Shown in pieces: positions 27,201-36,500 of a DNA stretch of 64,000 bases. The notes under the pieces were generated by a model that had not been told where the DNA came from, searched no databases, and saw only the letters and a list, made by a program, of their open reading frames with translations. Every line of letters starts with the position of its first letter. Positions within the stretch are counted from its first letter, which is position 1. A program made the position numbers and the translations under genes. This stretch comes from Bacteroidota bacterium (GTDB taxonomy: Bacteria; Bacteroidota; Bacteroidia; Bacteroidales; VadinHA17), in contig JAKPDL010000187.1 of the NCBI GenBank assembly GCA_029552825.1, positions 19,197 through 83,196 on the forward strand. The letters run 5' to 3'.

Positions 27201-27775
27201 AGATGAACCCTCTCAGAAAAATATTGAGTGGTAATAAGGAAGTCGCTGAGACATATCAATCAATGAATCTTTTCGTTGCACCGGAATACTGGCAGCCTGT
27301 AGTTCAGAACACCTTTTACGGCCGATTCGTGCGTTCTGCTGTTTACACAAGAGCAGGCACAGGCGACAGATATGTGACATGGAAGGGCATAATAAAAGAA
27401 CCCGGCTATTATGATGTATATGCATATATTGGCAAGGCTGGAGCTCAGATTATTATGAGAGGAGCTGGAAGGCCGGGGCAGGCAGGTGCTCAACCAGGTC
27501 GTCCACCAGCTGGAGGGCCTCCGGGCACACCACCACCCCCGGGTGACCAGAGTGGCGAACCCGCCCGGCAAAACCCGTACAAAGACTTCCATTTCAAAGT
27601 CTACCACGACGACGGTATGGATGAAATAACCATCGATTATGAAACCGCTGATCCGGGATGGAACAAACTTGGCACTTTCTACCTCTCACCCGATACAGTT
27701 AAAGTGGAGATGACAAACCAATCAGAAGGCAGAATTGTGATTGCAGATGCAGTAAAATGGGTGCTGAAGGAATAG
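24251..27775 (+). CDS. ABC-2-type permease with degenerate M1-peptidase-like ectodomain and C-terminal CBM-like domain
   Basis: A 1174-residue membrane protein. About seven helices fill residues 20-285, as in the ABC permease / M1 aminopeptidase family of Bacteroidota. A large extracytoplasmic part follows that resembles an M1 peptidase in order: a beta-domain, a middle region with VEAPVQFYSYP where GAMEN-like residues would stand, and a helical part up to EEWFNGREQPGF. No HExxH zinc motif exists anywhere in the protein, so the domain is probably non-catalytic. Gly-rich segments occur at about 848-876. The C-terminal 150 residues resemble golvesin/xanthan-lyase CBD-like domains (YYDVYAYIGK, FHFKVYHDDGMDEITIDYET, LGTFYLS, IADAVKW), split by a Gly/Pro-rich insert at about 1070-1109. 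It probably pairs with the preceding ATPase and reaches into the periplasm. Confidence 0.85.
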   Translation: MTFLHNILTVAHYEAKTLRRTWFFRLFAIGALFIFTMLNIGLFSPVGTESWEMVSIPSALPLINLYLLNIGQAVVVIFLASDFLKRDKKLDTVEVLYTRSVSNFEYVTGKTLGILRLFLSLNVVILIIGLIINIISKTMKVDILSYFEYLLFISIPTLIYSLGLAYILMLIIGNQAITFFLLLGYAALNMFYLWYRAGSLYDYMVFGMPLYKSGIIGFDNITAIINQRLGYFFAGVSMIMASVILFKRLPQSRLHTNLARTLLVLCIIGSGITFYNTLNNHLEREKLKRSVIEINRKYEKSKFPSTTSADIELAHKGKTIEAVSMLRIVNDNDTPLESYIFSLNPGLSVKKVISGNSDIQFKTDGHIIEISPAKRLEPGGYDSVTIFYSGKITEAFCYPNFSDDPKNNRYRIAMVNVNKRQAFLKNNYLLFTPESHWYPVSGLNYYPSNPARIKVDFTKFILKAKSDKNLKVVSQGIPGEEGEWTKYSCPFPLTGLTVAMGNYVADSITVDSVKFISWHYPGTDYYKKDFEELKDTLPNLISGFMKDLESGFGVAYPFSCLSMVEAPVQFYSYPKSNTQVRAEIQPSMVIIPEKLSTLQQAGFAKRFARQKKQMARNNQIITDKELKVRIFNNFIRNTFISGRNFRMVNGVLVNEPTRYLLGPSFYFFRNNFYSDEYPVINAVFESHLQKLNEPAPAGGPGMMAGNLSDNDRANLILKNTSFKELLARNPSSDTMRAVLTLKGDCLFNYLRYKAGINEFNEWFKNYIWDNSYKRVNILKFNNDLKERFGFEFYPYLEEWFNGREQPGFIFTEPDVTTIVVDQRTRFQVVFTASNTESAGGLFNVSFRTGGGFGGRGGGQAIMSVTFQGGRGGAAGGGRMMQIAMQGRGLTSSDISKIVYLSPHETKKIGVVLESQPRAMQINALFSKNIPGELVFTIQEVKKESAKQKPFEGEEIVQEIPSFTQPGEVVVDNEDPGFYRSATSKMNPLRKILSGNKEVAETYQSMNLFVAPEYWQPVVQNTFYGRFVRSAVYTRAGTGDRYVTWKGIIKEPGYYDVYAYIGKAGAQIIMRGAGRPGQAGAQPGRPPAGGPPGTPPPPGDQSGEPARQNPYKDFHFKVYHDDGMDEITIDYETADPGWNKLGTFYLSPDTVKVEMTNQSEGRIVIADAVKWVLKE

Positions 27776-27858
27776 ATCGGTGCTGAGAACCAAGAAATAA
27801 TGACATTTAAAACAGGCAGCTAGTTGAAAATACTTTAAAATTTAAAATAAAGTCTCAT

Positions 27859-29343
27859 ATGAAAACAAAACCGCTAAATACCAAACCACTGCTTTTATTT
27901 ATCTGTATGATATCTGCCCTGGAACTTCCCTGTCATGCCCAGAAAGGACTTACCTTACAGGATGCAATGAAAATTGCAGAAGCTAACAGCCCCTCAATAA
28001 AACAGACAAAACTCAGCCTTATAAGAAGCCAGGAAAACCTTAATGCACAGAATGCGGCACTAAAATCGAACTTCTCACTCACAATCAATCCTATAGGATA
28101 CACACAGAGCAGAGAATTCAACGATCTGATATCAAAATGGAATACCAGAAGATCCACTGAAAGCTACAGTGTATTTACTGTATCACAGCCCATTTTGTTT
28201 ACTGATGCAAGAGTATCACTGGTAAACAGGTTTGGCTATAAAGACTCATACAGCGAATTTACCAATGTCACTACTAAAGGATTCAGCAACAACCTCTCAA
28301 TTAATCTCGATCAGCCTCTTTTTACATATAACCGGACAAAGCTTCAACTTAAACAATTACAGCTTGCCCTTGAGAACGCCCAGCTCAACTATGCCCTGCA
28401 GCTCCTTTCACTTGAGAGGCAGGTTGCCCAGGCATATTATTACGTGTATCAGCAGCAGCAAAGTCTGGAAATTGCAAAACAAGCATATGAAAACATGAAA
28501 CAGAGCTATGAGATTTCTAAAAACAAGGTGGAGGCAGGCCTCTCAGCCCAGGACGAACTATATCAGGCAGAACTTAACCTTGCAACAACAAAATCGGATT
28601 TTGAAAACAAACAGGTATCTCTCGAAAATGCAAAAGACGATTTCAAAATCCTTATCGGTATGGACCTGTATGACGATTTCGTTGTATTGCCGGATATATC
28701 AGTTGATACAATACCTGTCGACATTGCATTCGCCATTGATCACGGACTTAAAAACAGAATGGAACTTCGTCAGAGAGAAATATCTATTGAAAACTCACAG
28801 TTCGAACTTATTCAGACAAAAGCACTTAATGAATTCAAAGGAAATCTTAACCTTTCAGTAGGACTATTTGGTGATAACGAAAAATTTAGTGACGTCTATG
28901 CAAATCCTACTGATAATGAATCTGTTGCATTATCTCTTACAATTCCTCTCTGGGACTGGGGAGAAAAGAAATCAAGGATTAAAGCTACCGAAGCTTCAAT
29001 TGAAAGTGCAAAAATATCTCTCGAAAATGAACAAAATAATATTATTCTTGGCATTAGGAAAATATACAGGAATCTGATTAACCTCCAGAATCAGATTGAG
29101 ATAGCCCGGAAATCAGTAACAAATGCACAGCTTACCTATGAACTTAACCTCGAAAGATACAAAAACGGCGATCTGACCGGTATGGATCTCAATATTTACC
29201 AGAACCAGTTGTCAGAACGGCAGTTAGCTTATACTAATGCGCTTATTTCCTATAAACTTGAACTACTCAATCTTAAAATACAGACATTATACGATTTTGA
29301 AAAGAAAGAACCGGTCTCACCGGTTTTAAAACTTAACCAGTAA
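27859..29343 (+). CDS. TolC family outer-membrane efflux protein
   Basis: A 494-residue outer-membrane factor forming the exit duct of a tripartite pump. It has a signal peptide ending near CHAQ, then the family start GLTLQDAMKIAEANSPSIKQ, and two homologous halves with long Gln/Glu/Ala-rich coiled-coil helices, such as the YALQLLSLERQVAQAYY and ISYKLELLNLKIQTLYDF regions. It lies 83 nt after the permease gene and 18 nt before the adaptor gene. The gap could hold an internal promoter, but no good TAnnTTTG site was found there. Confidence 0.94.
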   Translation: MKTKPLNTKPLLLFICMISALELPCHAQKGLTLQDAMKIAEANSPSIKQTKLSLIRSQENLNAQNAALKSNFSLTINPIGYTQSREFNDLISKWNTRRSTESYSVFTVSQPILFTDARVSLVNRFGYKDSYSEFTNVTTKGFSNNLSINLDQPLFTYNRTKLQLKQLQLALENAQLNYALQLLSLERQVAQAYYYVYQQQQSLEIAKQAYENMKQSYEISKNKVEAGLSAQDELYQAELNLATTKSDFENKQVSLENAKDDFKILIGMDLYDDFVVLPDISVDTIPVDIAFAIDHGLKNRMELRQREISIENSQFELIQTKALNEFKGNLNLSVGLFGDNEKFSDVYANPTDNESVALSLTIPLWDWGEKKSRIKATEASIESAKISLENEQNNIILGIRKIYRNLINLQNQIEIARKSVTNAQLTYELNLERYKNGDLTGMDLNIYQNQLSERQLAYTNALISYKLELLNLKIQTLYDFEKKEPVSPVLKLNQ

Positions 29344-29361
29344 AATTTTAATAATATTAAT

Positions 29362-30420
29362 ATGAAAAGGTCAATATTTTTAATTGTAATTGCTTTTGCA
29401 ATCCTCTCTCTGGCAGGCTGTAGAAATCAGGAGCCAAATCTTTCAGCTGACATTGAAATTCCTGTTACGGTTGAAGATATAAGGCTTAAGTCAATAGAAG
29501 AATATGTCAGTACTACTGGAATAGTCTATCCGCACGGAGAGGTGACTCTGAAGGCAAAAATTTCTGCCTCTTATTACCTCGAAAAAAACCCGCAAACTGG
29601 CCGGCCATGGCAGCTTGGCGACAGAGTTAAAGCAGGTTCGCTTATTGCCAGGCTGGAGGATAAAGAATTTATCCTGTCGATAAAACTCGAAACGAATGAG
29701 CTGAATCTCGAACTTGCTGAAAGCGAACTCAGGAAGCAGGAATCCCTTTACGAAAAAGGAGGTGTGACTTTAAAAGACCTTAAAACGGCGGGTATAAACT
29801 ATGAAAATGCAAAGACAGCAGTCGAAAATGCGAGGCTGCAACTTGAAAAAACCAGGGTTGTCTCCCCTATTGATGGCATAATAGTGGAACTCCCTTATTA
29901 CACACCCGGGACTCAGGTTGAAGCTGGATCAACAATTGCTAAAATCATGGATTACCAGACTATGTATATGAATGTCCAGCTACCTGAAAAATACATTGGT
30001 GTAATTAAACCTGAACAACCTGTAAAACTTACCAATTACACTATTCCTGAAGATACACTTTATGGAAAAGTAACACAATTATCCCCCGCAATAAATCCTG
30101 ATACCAGAACTTTTCAGGGAGTTATCACAGTCAATAATCCTGATTTACTTCTCCGGCCCGGAATGTTTGTAAAGGCCGATATAATTATTAACAGGAAAGA
30201 CTCTGTGATTGTCATCCCCAAAAGCATAATTCTATCGCGGCAACGAGGGAAAACAGTATTTGTCGTTGACCGGGGACTGGCCCTTGAAAGAATTATTGAG
30301 ACAGGGCTGGAAAACCTTTCAGAAGCAGAAGTTGTGAGAGGCCTGTCGAAGAACGAAAGAATAGTAACCAGTGGCTTCGAAACACTGAGTAACAGATCCA
30401 GAGTGAAAATAGTTAAATAG
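29362..30420 (+). CDS. periplasmic adaptor lipoprotein of RND efflux pump (HlyD/AcrA type)
   Basis: A 352-residue membrane fusion protein linking the inner-membrane pump to the TolC-like duct. The signal peptide ends in a canonical lipobox LAGC with Cys20, so it is a lipoprotein. The family's modules follow: a barrel-sandwich strand pair split around a coiled coil (NELNLELAESELRKQESLYEK region), the biotinyl-lipoyl half-motif VVSPIDGIIVELPYY, a beta-barrel, and a membrane-proximal domain containing LRPGMFVKADI. It lies between the TolC gene and the first RND gene with gaps of 18 and 5 nt. Confidence 0.95.
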   Translation: MKRSIFLIVIAFAILSLAGCRNQEPNLSADIEIPVTVEDIRLKSIEEYVSTTGIVYPHGEVTLKAKISASYYLEKNPQTGRPWQLGDRVKAGSLIARLEDKEFILSIKLETNELNLELAESELRKQESLYEKGGVTLKDLKTAGINYENAKTAVENARLQLEKTRVVSPIDGIIVELPYYTPGTQVEAGSTIAKIMDYQTMYMNVQLPEKYIGVIKPEQPVKLTNYTIPEDTLYGKVTQLSPAINPDTRTFQGVITVNNPDLLLRPGMFVKADIIINRKDSVIVIPKSIILSRQRGKTVFVVDRGLALERIIETGLENLSEAEVVRGLSKNERIVTSGFETLSNRSRVKIVK

Positions 30421-30425
30421 AAAAT

Positions 30426-33400
30426 ATGAACAGAATAGCCCGTTTTGCAGTCAGATACCCTGTTACCGTACTGATGTTTGTCCTGGGAGTTATGCTCCTT
30501 GGCTTTATTTCTTTCGGCAAGCTGGGCACCGACCTCTTTCCCGACCTTAATAATCCCAAAATTTATATCGAAATCAAAGCCGGGGAAAAGCCACCAGAAG
30601 AGATAGAGAAAAATTACGTCGATCAGATCGAATCGATTGCCATGCGGCAGAACGGGGTAATTCAGGTCTCTTCCTCATCAAAAGTGGGAAAAGCTGTTGT
30701 TACGGTAGAATACGACTGGAAAAAAGATATGGATGAAGCTTTTCTCGACCTGCAGAAAGAGCTGAATTCATTTGCCCAGAATTCAGATATTGAAGACTTT
30801 ACAATGTCGCAGTATGATCCAAATGCTGCCCCAGTCATGGTAGTCGCCCTGAAAAATGAACGTTTGAACAATCTGGATGAACTCAGAAAAGTTGCAGAAA
30901 ACTACATAAGAAATGAACTGGTAAGAATAGACGGGGTTGCAGATGTAAAGCTTGCTGGCATCGAGCAGAGTGAAGTGATCATTGAAACAAAAAAGCATAT
31001 TCTCGAATCTTATGGTATAACATCCGATGCAATAGCTGCCCAGATAAGTAACTACAACAGAAATGTGTCAGGCGGCTCAATAGTGGAAATGGGGACAAGG
31101 TATGTGGTTAAGGGTGTAAGTGTTCTTAGAGACCTCACAGACCTTGAAAACATAATAGTTGGTTTTAAACAGACAACTTCAGCAACTTCTGCCGGAATTG
31201 CAGCATCTGCGTCGTCTTCATCAAGAGTACCAATCTACCTGAAAGATGTAGCAAAAATTTATTTCGGAAACAAGGAACCTGATAATATTGTCACAATCAA
31301 TGGAGAACGATGCATTGGACTCTCCATTTACAAAGAGCCCAAGTTTAATACAGTTGAAGCAGTAAAAAAACTAAAAGAGGAATTTGCAAATCTTTCCAGG
31401 GCTCTTCCGGGATATGAATTCATTTTTATTCAGGATCAGGGTAAATATATACGCAGTGCAATAACTGAGGTCCAGAATACAGCTCTGATCGGCATTGTGC
31501 TGGCTGTTTTCGTGATTTACATCTTCCTTCGCCGGATCGGGGCAACACTTGTGATAAGTCTTGCCATACCCATATCTATTATTGCGACGTTCAATCTGAT
31601 GTATTTCAATCATCTTACCATCAATGTGATGACTCTTGGAGGTCTTGCCCTTGGTGCCGGCATGCTCGTTGACAGTGCCATTGTTGTACTCGAAAATATT
31701 AGCAGAAACCGGGAAGAAGGAATGCCATTCATTGATGCTATAATAACTGGTACCGGACAGGTAGGCGGTGCTATCACTGCATCAACCATCACAACGATAG
31801 TAGTTTTTCTTCCTATCGTTTACATACATGGTGCATCAGGTGAACTATTCAAAGATCAGGCCCTTACAGTTGCATTTGCCCTGCTTTCATCCCTGTTTGT
31901 TGCTCTTCTGGTTATCCCCATGCTGGTATCAACAATTTTTAAAGAAAAGAGTGCCAGAGCTATTTCAGCCTCTGTAAAATTCGGATGGTACAGTAAAATT
32001 CTCGAAAAAATTGTAGAAAAAAGAGGTATTGTTTTAATTTCTGCCTTCATAATTATGGGATTAACTGCCCTGCTTATCCCAAAACTTGGCAGTGAATTTA
32101 TGCCGGGGGCAGAATCAAATCAGTTCAACATCGAAATAAAACTACCTGAGGGGACCAGCCTGGAGAGAACAGCATCAACAACTGAAAGAATCGAAAAATT
32201 AATAAGAGATATTCTGGGAGACAGAATAGAAGCCATTTATGCCCAGGCCGGAGCAACAGGCACTTCTTACTATACCGAATCGGGTGCTGATGAAGGCGAA
32301 AATATTTCTAATCTGAAAGTCATTCTTAAAAATGAATATGTTTCACAATCGGATGAATCAATGGCACTTGTTGAAAGCTTTCTGAAGAATATACCTGAAA
32401 TGGAGGTTACATTTTCACGCGAAGAAACCGCCCTTCAGTCAACTCTGGGTACAACCGGTCCACCATTTGCTCTGGAAATCTCAGGAACAGACTATGAGGA
32501 AATTGAAAAAATTATGAACCAGGCAAAAGAGATCCTTTCAGAAGTTAAAGGACTGTACAATATTACCACTTCTCTGGATGAAGGCTCTCCGCAGGTGGAA
32601 ATTTCAATCGACCGCTTCAGAACAAGTTATTATAATGTTTCGGCAGAAAACATTGTAAACCAGGTTAGAAGTTACCTTACAGGAGCATCAGCAGGCAGTT
32701 TCGAAAAAGACGGTGAACTGAAAGATATCACAATTAAATTAGAAGATATTACCCTGAACCAGTTGAAGGACCTTATGATTACTGCCGGGAGCGTAAAAGT
32801 CCCACTCAGCGAGCTGGCAAATATAAAAATAGTAACTACCCCAAAAGAGATAACCCGTAGAAACCAGTCACGCACAGGCTACATCTACGCTATGGTAAAC
32901 AAGGATATACCTTTCGACCAGTTAATAAAGACAGCAGGAGAAGCTCTTAGAAAAATTACCCTGCCCCCCGACTACAAAATGGAGTTTACTGGAGAAGAAC
33001 TCAAACGTAAAGAATCAATGTCAAATCTCACATTTGCACTGATACTTTCTCTCGTGCTAGTTTTTATGGTCCTTGCCGCACAGTTTGAGTCGCTGATACA
33101 ACCTTTTATTATAATGCTTACAATCCCTCTTGCCGGGGTAGGCTCAATACTAACCTTCCTGCTTCTGGGAAAGTCACTTAACATGATGGCTTACATTGGA
33201 ATAATAATGCTTGCCGGCATCGCCGTAAACAATGCAATTATCCTTGTTGACAGGATAAACCAGTTAAGAGCTGAAGGAATGACAAGGAGAGAGGCTATTA
33301 TTACCGCAGGGACACAGAGGATCAGACCAATAATAATGACAAGCCTGACTACAATTCTTGCTTTATTACCCCTGACATTAGGGATAGGAGAGAGTGCCTC

Positions 33401-33554
33401 GTTGCGTTCACCTATGGCCCTTGCGGTGATCGGTGGACTCTTCACCTCAACATTACTAACTCTGGCCGTTATACCATGTGCTTATTGGGTGACCGATGCA
33501 GCAGGAGAATACATAACAGGTAAAACATTCAGGAAAACAATCAAAACTGTCTGA
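30426..33554 (+). CDS. RND efflux permease (first of a tandem pair)
   Basis: A 1042-residue inner-membrane transporter of the RND (hydrophobe/amphiphile efflux) family, normally a proton-driven trimer. The N-terminal helix is followed by NKxG-like sequence LGTDLFPDLNNPKIYIE, two large periplasmic loops and twelve helices. The TM4 motif LGAGMLVDSAIVVLENI keeps one acidic residue (Asp416) where AcrB has an Asp pair. TM10 has IAVNNAIILVDRI, with Asn instead of the AcrB Lys, as is usual in this subfamily. TRRNQSRTGYIYAM and the C-terminal GTQRIRPIIMTSLTTILALLP also match. It shares an adaptor and duct with the RND-ABC fusion encoded 16 nt downstream. Confidence 0.95.
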   Translation: MNRIARFAVRYPVTVLMFVLGVMLLGFISFGKLGTDLFPDLNNPKIYIEIKAGEKPPEEIEKNYVDQIESIAMRQNGVIQVSSSSKVGKAVVTVEYDWKKDMDEAFLDLQKELNSFAQNSDIEDFTMSQYDPNAAPVMVVALKNERLNNLDELRKVAENYIRNELVRIDGVADVKLAGIEQSEVIIETKKHILESYGITSDAIAAQISNYNRNVSGGSIVEMGTRYVVKGVSVLRDLTDLENIIVGFKQTTSATSAGIAASASSSSRVPIYLKDVAKIYFGNKEPDNIVTINGERCIGLSIYKEPKFNTVEAVKKLKEEFANLSRALPGYEFIFIQDQGKYIRSAITEVQNTALIGIVLAVFVIYIFLRRIGATLVISLAIPISIIATFNLMYFNHLTINVMTLGGLALGAGMLVDSAIVVLENISRNREEGMPFIDAIITGTGQVGGAITASTITTIVVFLPIVYIHGASGELFKDQALTVAFALLSSLFVALLVIPMLVSTIFKEKSARAISASVKFGWYSKILEKIVEKRGIVLISAFIIMGLTALLIPKLGSEFMPGAESNQFNIEIKLPEGTSLERTASTTERIEKLIRDILGDRIEAIYAQAGATGTSYYTESGADEGENISNLKVILKNEYVSQSDESMALVESFLKNIPEMEVTFSREETALQSTLGTTGPPFALEISGTDYEEIEKIMNQAKEILSEVKGLYNITTSLDEGSPQVEISIDRFRTSYYNVSAENIVNQVRSYLTGASAGSFEKDGELKDITIKLEDITLNQLKDLMITAGSVKVPLSELANIKIVTTPKEITRRNQSRTGYIYAMVNKDIPFDQLIKTAGEALRKITLPPDYKMEFTGEELKRKESMSNLTFALILSLVLVFMVLAAQFESLIQPFIIMLTIPLAGVGSILTFLLLGKSLNMMAYIGIIMLAGIAVNNAIILVDRINQLRAEGMTRREAIITAGTQRIRPIIMTSLTTILALLPLTLGIGESASLRSPMALAVIGGLFTSTLLTLAVIPCAYWVTDAAGEYITGKTFRKTIKTV

Positions 33555-33570
33555 TTTATAATGATAAAAA

Positions 33571-36500
33571 ATGGATTTCATCATTAAAAGGAAGGTACTT
33601 GTAAGTATGCTCTTTCTGGGGCTCACGATGATGGGCTATGTTTCATACAAACAGCTCCCGGTAGAACTATTTCCAAATGCAGAACTACCCCTTCTGATTG
33701 TACAGGTAACCACTCCTCTGGAAATGGATCCTGCTTACATCGAACAACAGGCAGTCATCCCGGTAGAGGGTGCGATTGGAACTATTGAAGGAGTGGAAAA
33801 AATTGAATCAAATGTCACTTCACGTTATGGTACAGTTATCATCTATTTCAACCAGAAAGCAAATCTGAAATATTCAAACCTGAAATTGCAGGAGAAAATT
33901 GACATAGTTAGAAATTCCATTCCCGAAGAATTTATTATTAATGTCATCAAAATAGACCTGGAACAGATTACAGGTCAATTCATGGACCTTCAGGTAAGAG
34001 GCGAGGGTGGAATTGACCGTATAAGGAATATTGCCGACCGTGAAATAAAGCCAGAATTTGAAAATCTTGACGGAATTGCCGGTGTGGAAGTATTCGGAGG
34101 CAGGGAAAATTCTATCGAAATAAGGCTCAACGAAAAAGCCTGCAAGGCATACGGCGTAACAATGAACCAGGTAAGAAATCTGCTGAACAGTTATTCGCGA
34201 GACAAGACTTTTGTGGGAAGGGTTGTTGATGGTGCCAACAGGTACTTTGTCAATATCACATCCGAGTATACTGACGTCTCCGAAATCGGAAATATAATAA
34301 TTAATAAGGAAGGTCCTGTCCTGCTAAAAGACATAGCCGAAATATTTTTTGGTGTAAAGGAAGAAACCTCTTACAGCAGGATAAATGGAATGGATGCTGT
34401 CACAATTACTCTGGTAAATGACAATCAGGCAAACACAATAGATCTCTCTCATAAAGCTGCCGCACTTGTAAACAGTCTCAATCAGAAACTTAAGCCGCTC
34501 GGTGTTGAAATAGTTATACAAAACAACACGACAGAAGTACTTGAAAGAAATATCAATCAGATAATTAGCCTGGCTATTACGGGAGGCATTCTTGCTATTG
34601 TGGTTTTATGGTTTTTCCTGCGTAACCTCAGGCTTGTTATGATAATAGGAGTATCTATTCCCGTATCAGTATATACAGCTTTTAATTTCTTCTATGGAGC
34701 AGGGATATCAATAAATAGTCTCACACTGGTGGGAATGGCTCTTGCAGTTGGTATGCTGGTGGACAATTCGGTTGTTGTACTTGAAAATATATACAGGCTG
34801 TCGGGTCAGGGTTTTATTCCTGAACAAGCTGTGAAGACCGGTACCAGAGAAGTCAGGAAAGCAATTATAGCCGCAACATTAACTACAATTATAGTTTTTA
34901 CACCTTTTGTGTTTTCTGGCAATTACCTTATTAAAATAATTGGAAAGAATATAGGTGTTTCGATAATTTCAACACTTTCAGTTTCGCTGCTTGCAGCTCT
35001 TATGCTAATTCCGATGGCCACATATTATCTCCTTAATGTTAAAGGAGGCAGGTCGGAAATTTTCAAAAATCTTTCAATACACAACAGGCTGGTTCAGGCT
35101 TATCATCTGATACTCAAAGCCTGTATGAGAAAACCGGCCGCTACAATAATAGGCACTCTTGTGGTTTTCTTTGCAGCTCTTCTGACAAGCCTCACATTAA
35201 GTATAAGCTCAACCCGGGAAGTGGATACTCCGAATTTCAGGCTCTCGGTGAGGATGCCCTCAGGCTCCACTTTAGAGAAAACCGATGCAGTAGTTGCGGA
35301 GATAGAATCGCGTCTTGCCACATTACCTGAAAAAGGAGATGTAATAAGTCGCATTGAAGAAGAGCAGGCTACGGTAACAGTAACTCTACCTGACGACTGG
35401 AAGAAAAAGACAAAAAGAAGTCTGCCTGAAATCAAAAACGATATAAGTGAAAGGGTTAAAAACATTACTCAGGCTGAAATTACCATGGATGAGATTTCCG
35501 CCGGAGGAGGATACAGTTCGGGGGGTGCAGGCGGCGGAACAAATCCTGGTGCCGGCTTCCTTAACCTGCTAGGTATAGGCACTCAACGAGAAAGTATAAT
35601 AATAAAGGGCCAGAACTTCGACCAGATGAAAATTCTTGCCGATGACATCAAATCATATCTCGACGACCTCTCAACAATCAGCAGCTCAAGTGTCAATGTA
35701 CAGGATAACCGACCTGAAGTCCAGCTTCATTTCGACATGGACTATATAAACAGAAACAATTTTACCCTTGCCAACCTTGCAACAGCATTGAGCACCTTCG
35801 GCAGAGAATATTCATCAGGTGCAAGATTCCGTCAGGGAACAGAAACTTACGATATAATACTGAAATATAACGATGAAGCAGCACAGGAAAACCAAAATTC
35901 AGAAAAAACCCTCGAAGACCTTAAACACCTCGAAGTAACAAACCCCACCGGCTCTGTGATGGAGTTACAGGAACTGGCAAGAATCGTCTTTTCTGCAGGA
36001 CCGGGCAATATACACCGGGAAAATCAGGAAAAAAGAGTTACTGTTACATACAATTTCACAGAAGAAATAAGAAATTCAAAAGATCTTCTCGAGTCAGCCA
36101 GGGCAGAAGTGGAGGCAATTGTGGCTGACCTCAACATACCATCCGGAATAGCTGTAGAAGTAGTGCATGAAGAGAACGAGCTGAAAGAGTTCTACAAGCT
36201 TATTGGCATAGCCTTTGTACTTATTTACATGATTCTTGCAGCAGTGTTTCAATCGCTTACTGTTCCGGTAGTGTTGCTTTTCAGCATTCCTCTCGCTGCC
36301 CTCGGAAGCCTCCTGGCATTAATTCTCACCGGTAACTCCCTTCTCAATGCCAATACACTTACCGGTTTTCTTATCCTGCTGGGGATAGTGGTAAATAACG
36401 GGATAATACTTATCGATTACACAAAAACTCTGCGTAATCGTGGTTACCGCAGGTCAAGAGCACTGATGATGGCAGGAGTGGCACGAATAAGGCCTATTAT

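Noticed and set aside
24251..27775. Annotation as an active M1 aminopeptidase
   Set aside because: No HExxH motif occurs in any part of the protein; the only HE near a matching position (PHETKK) lacks the second His.
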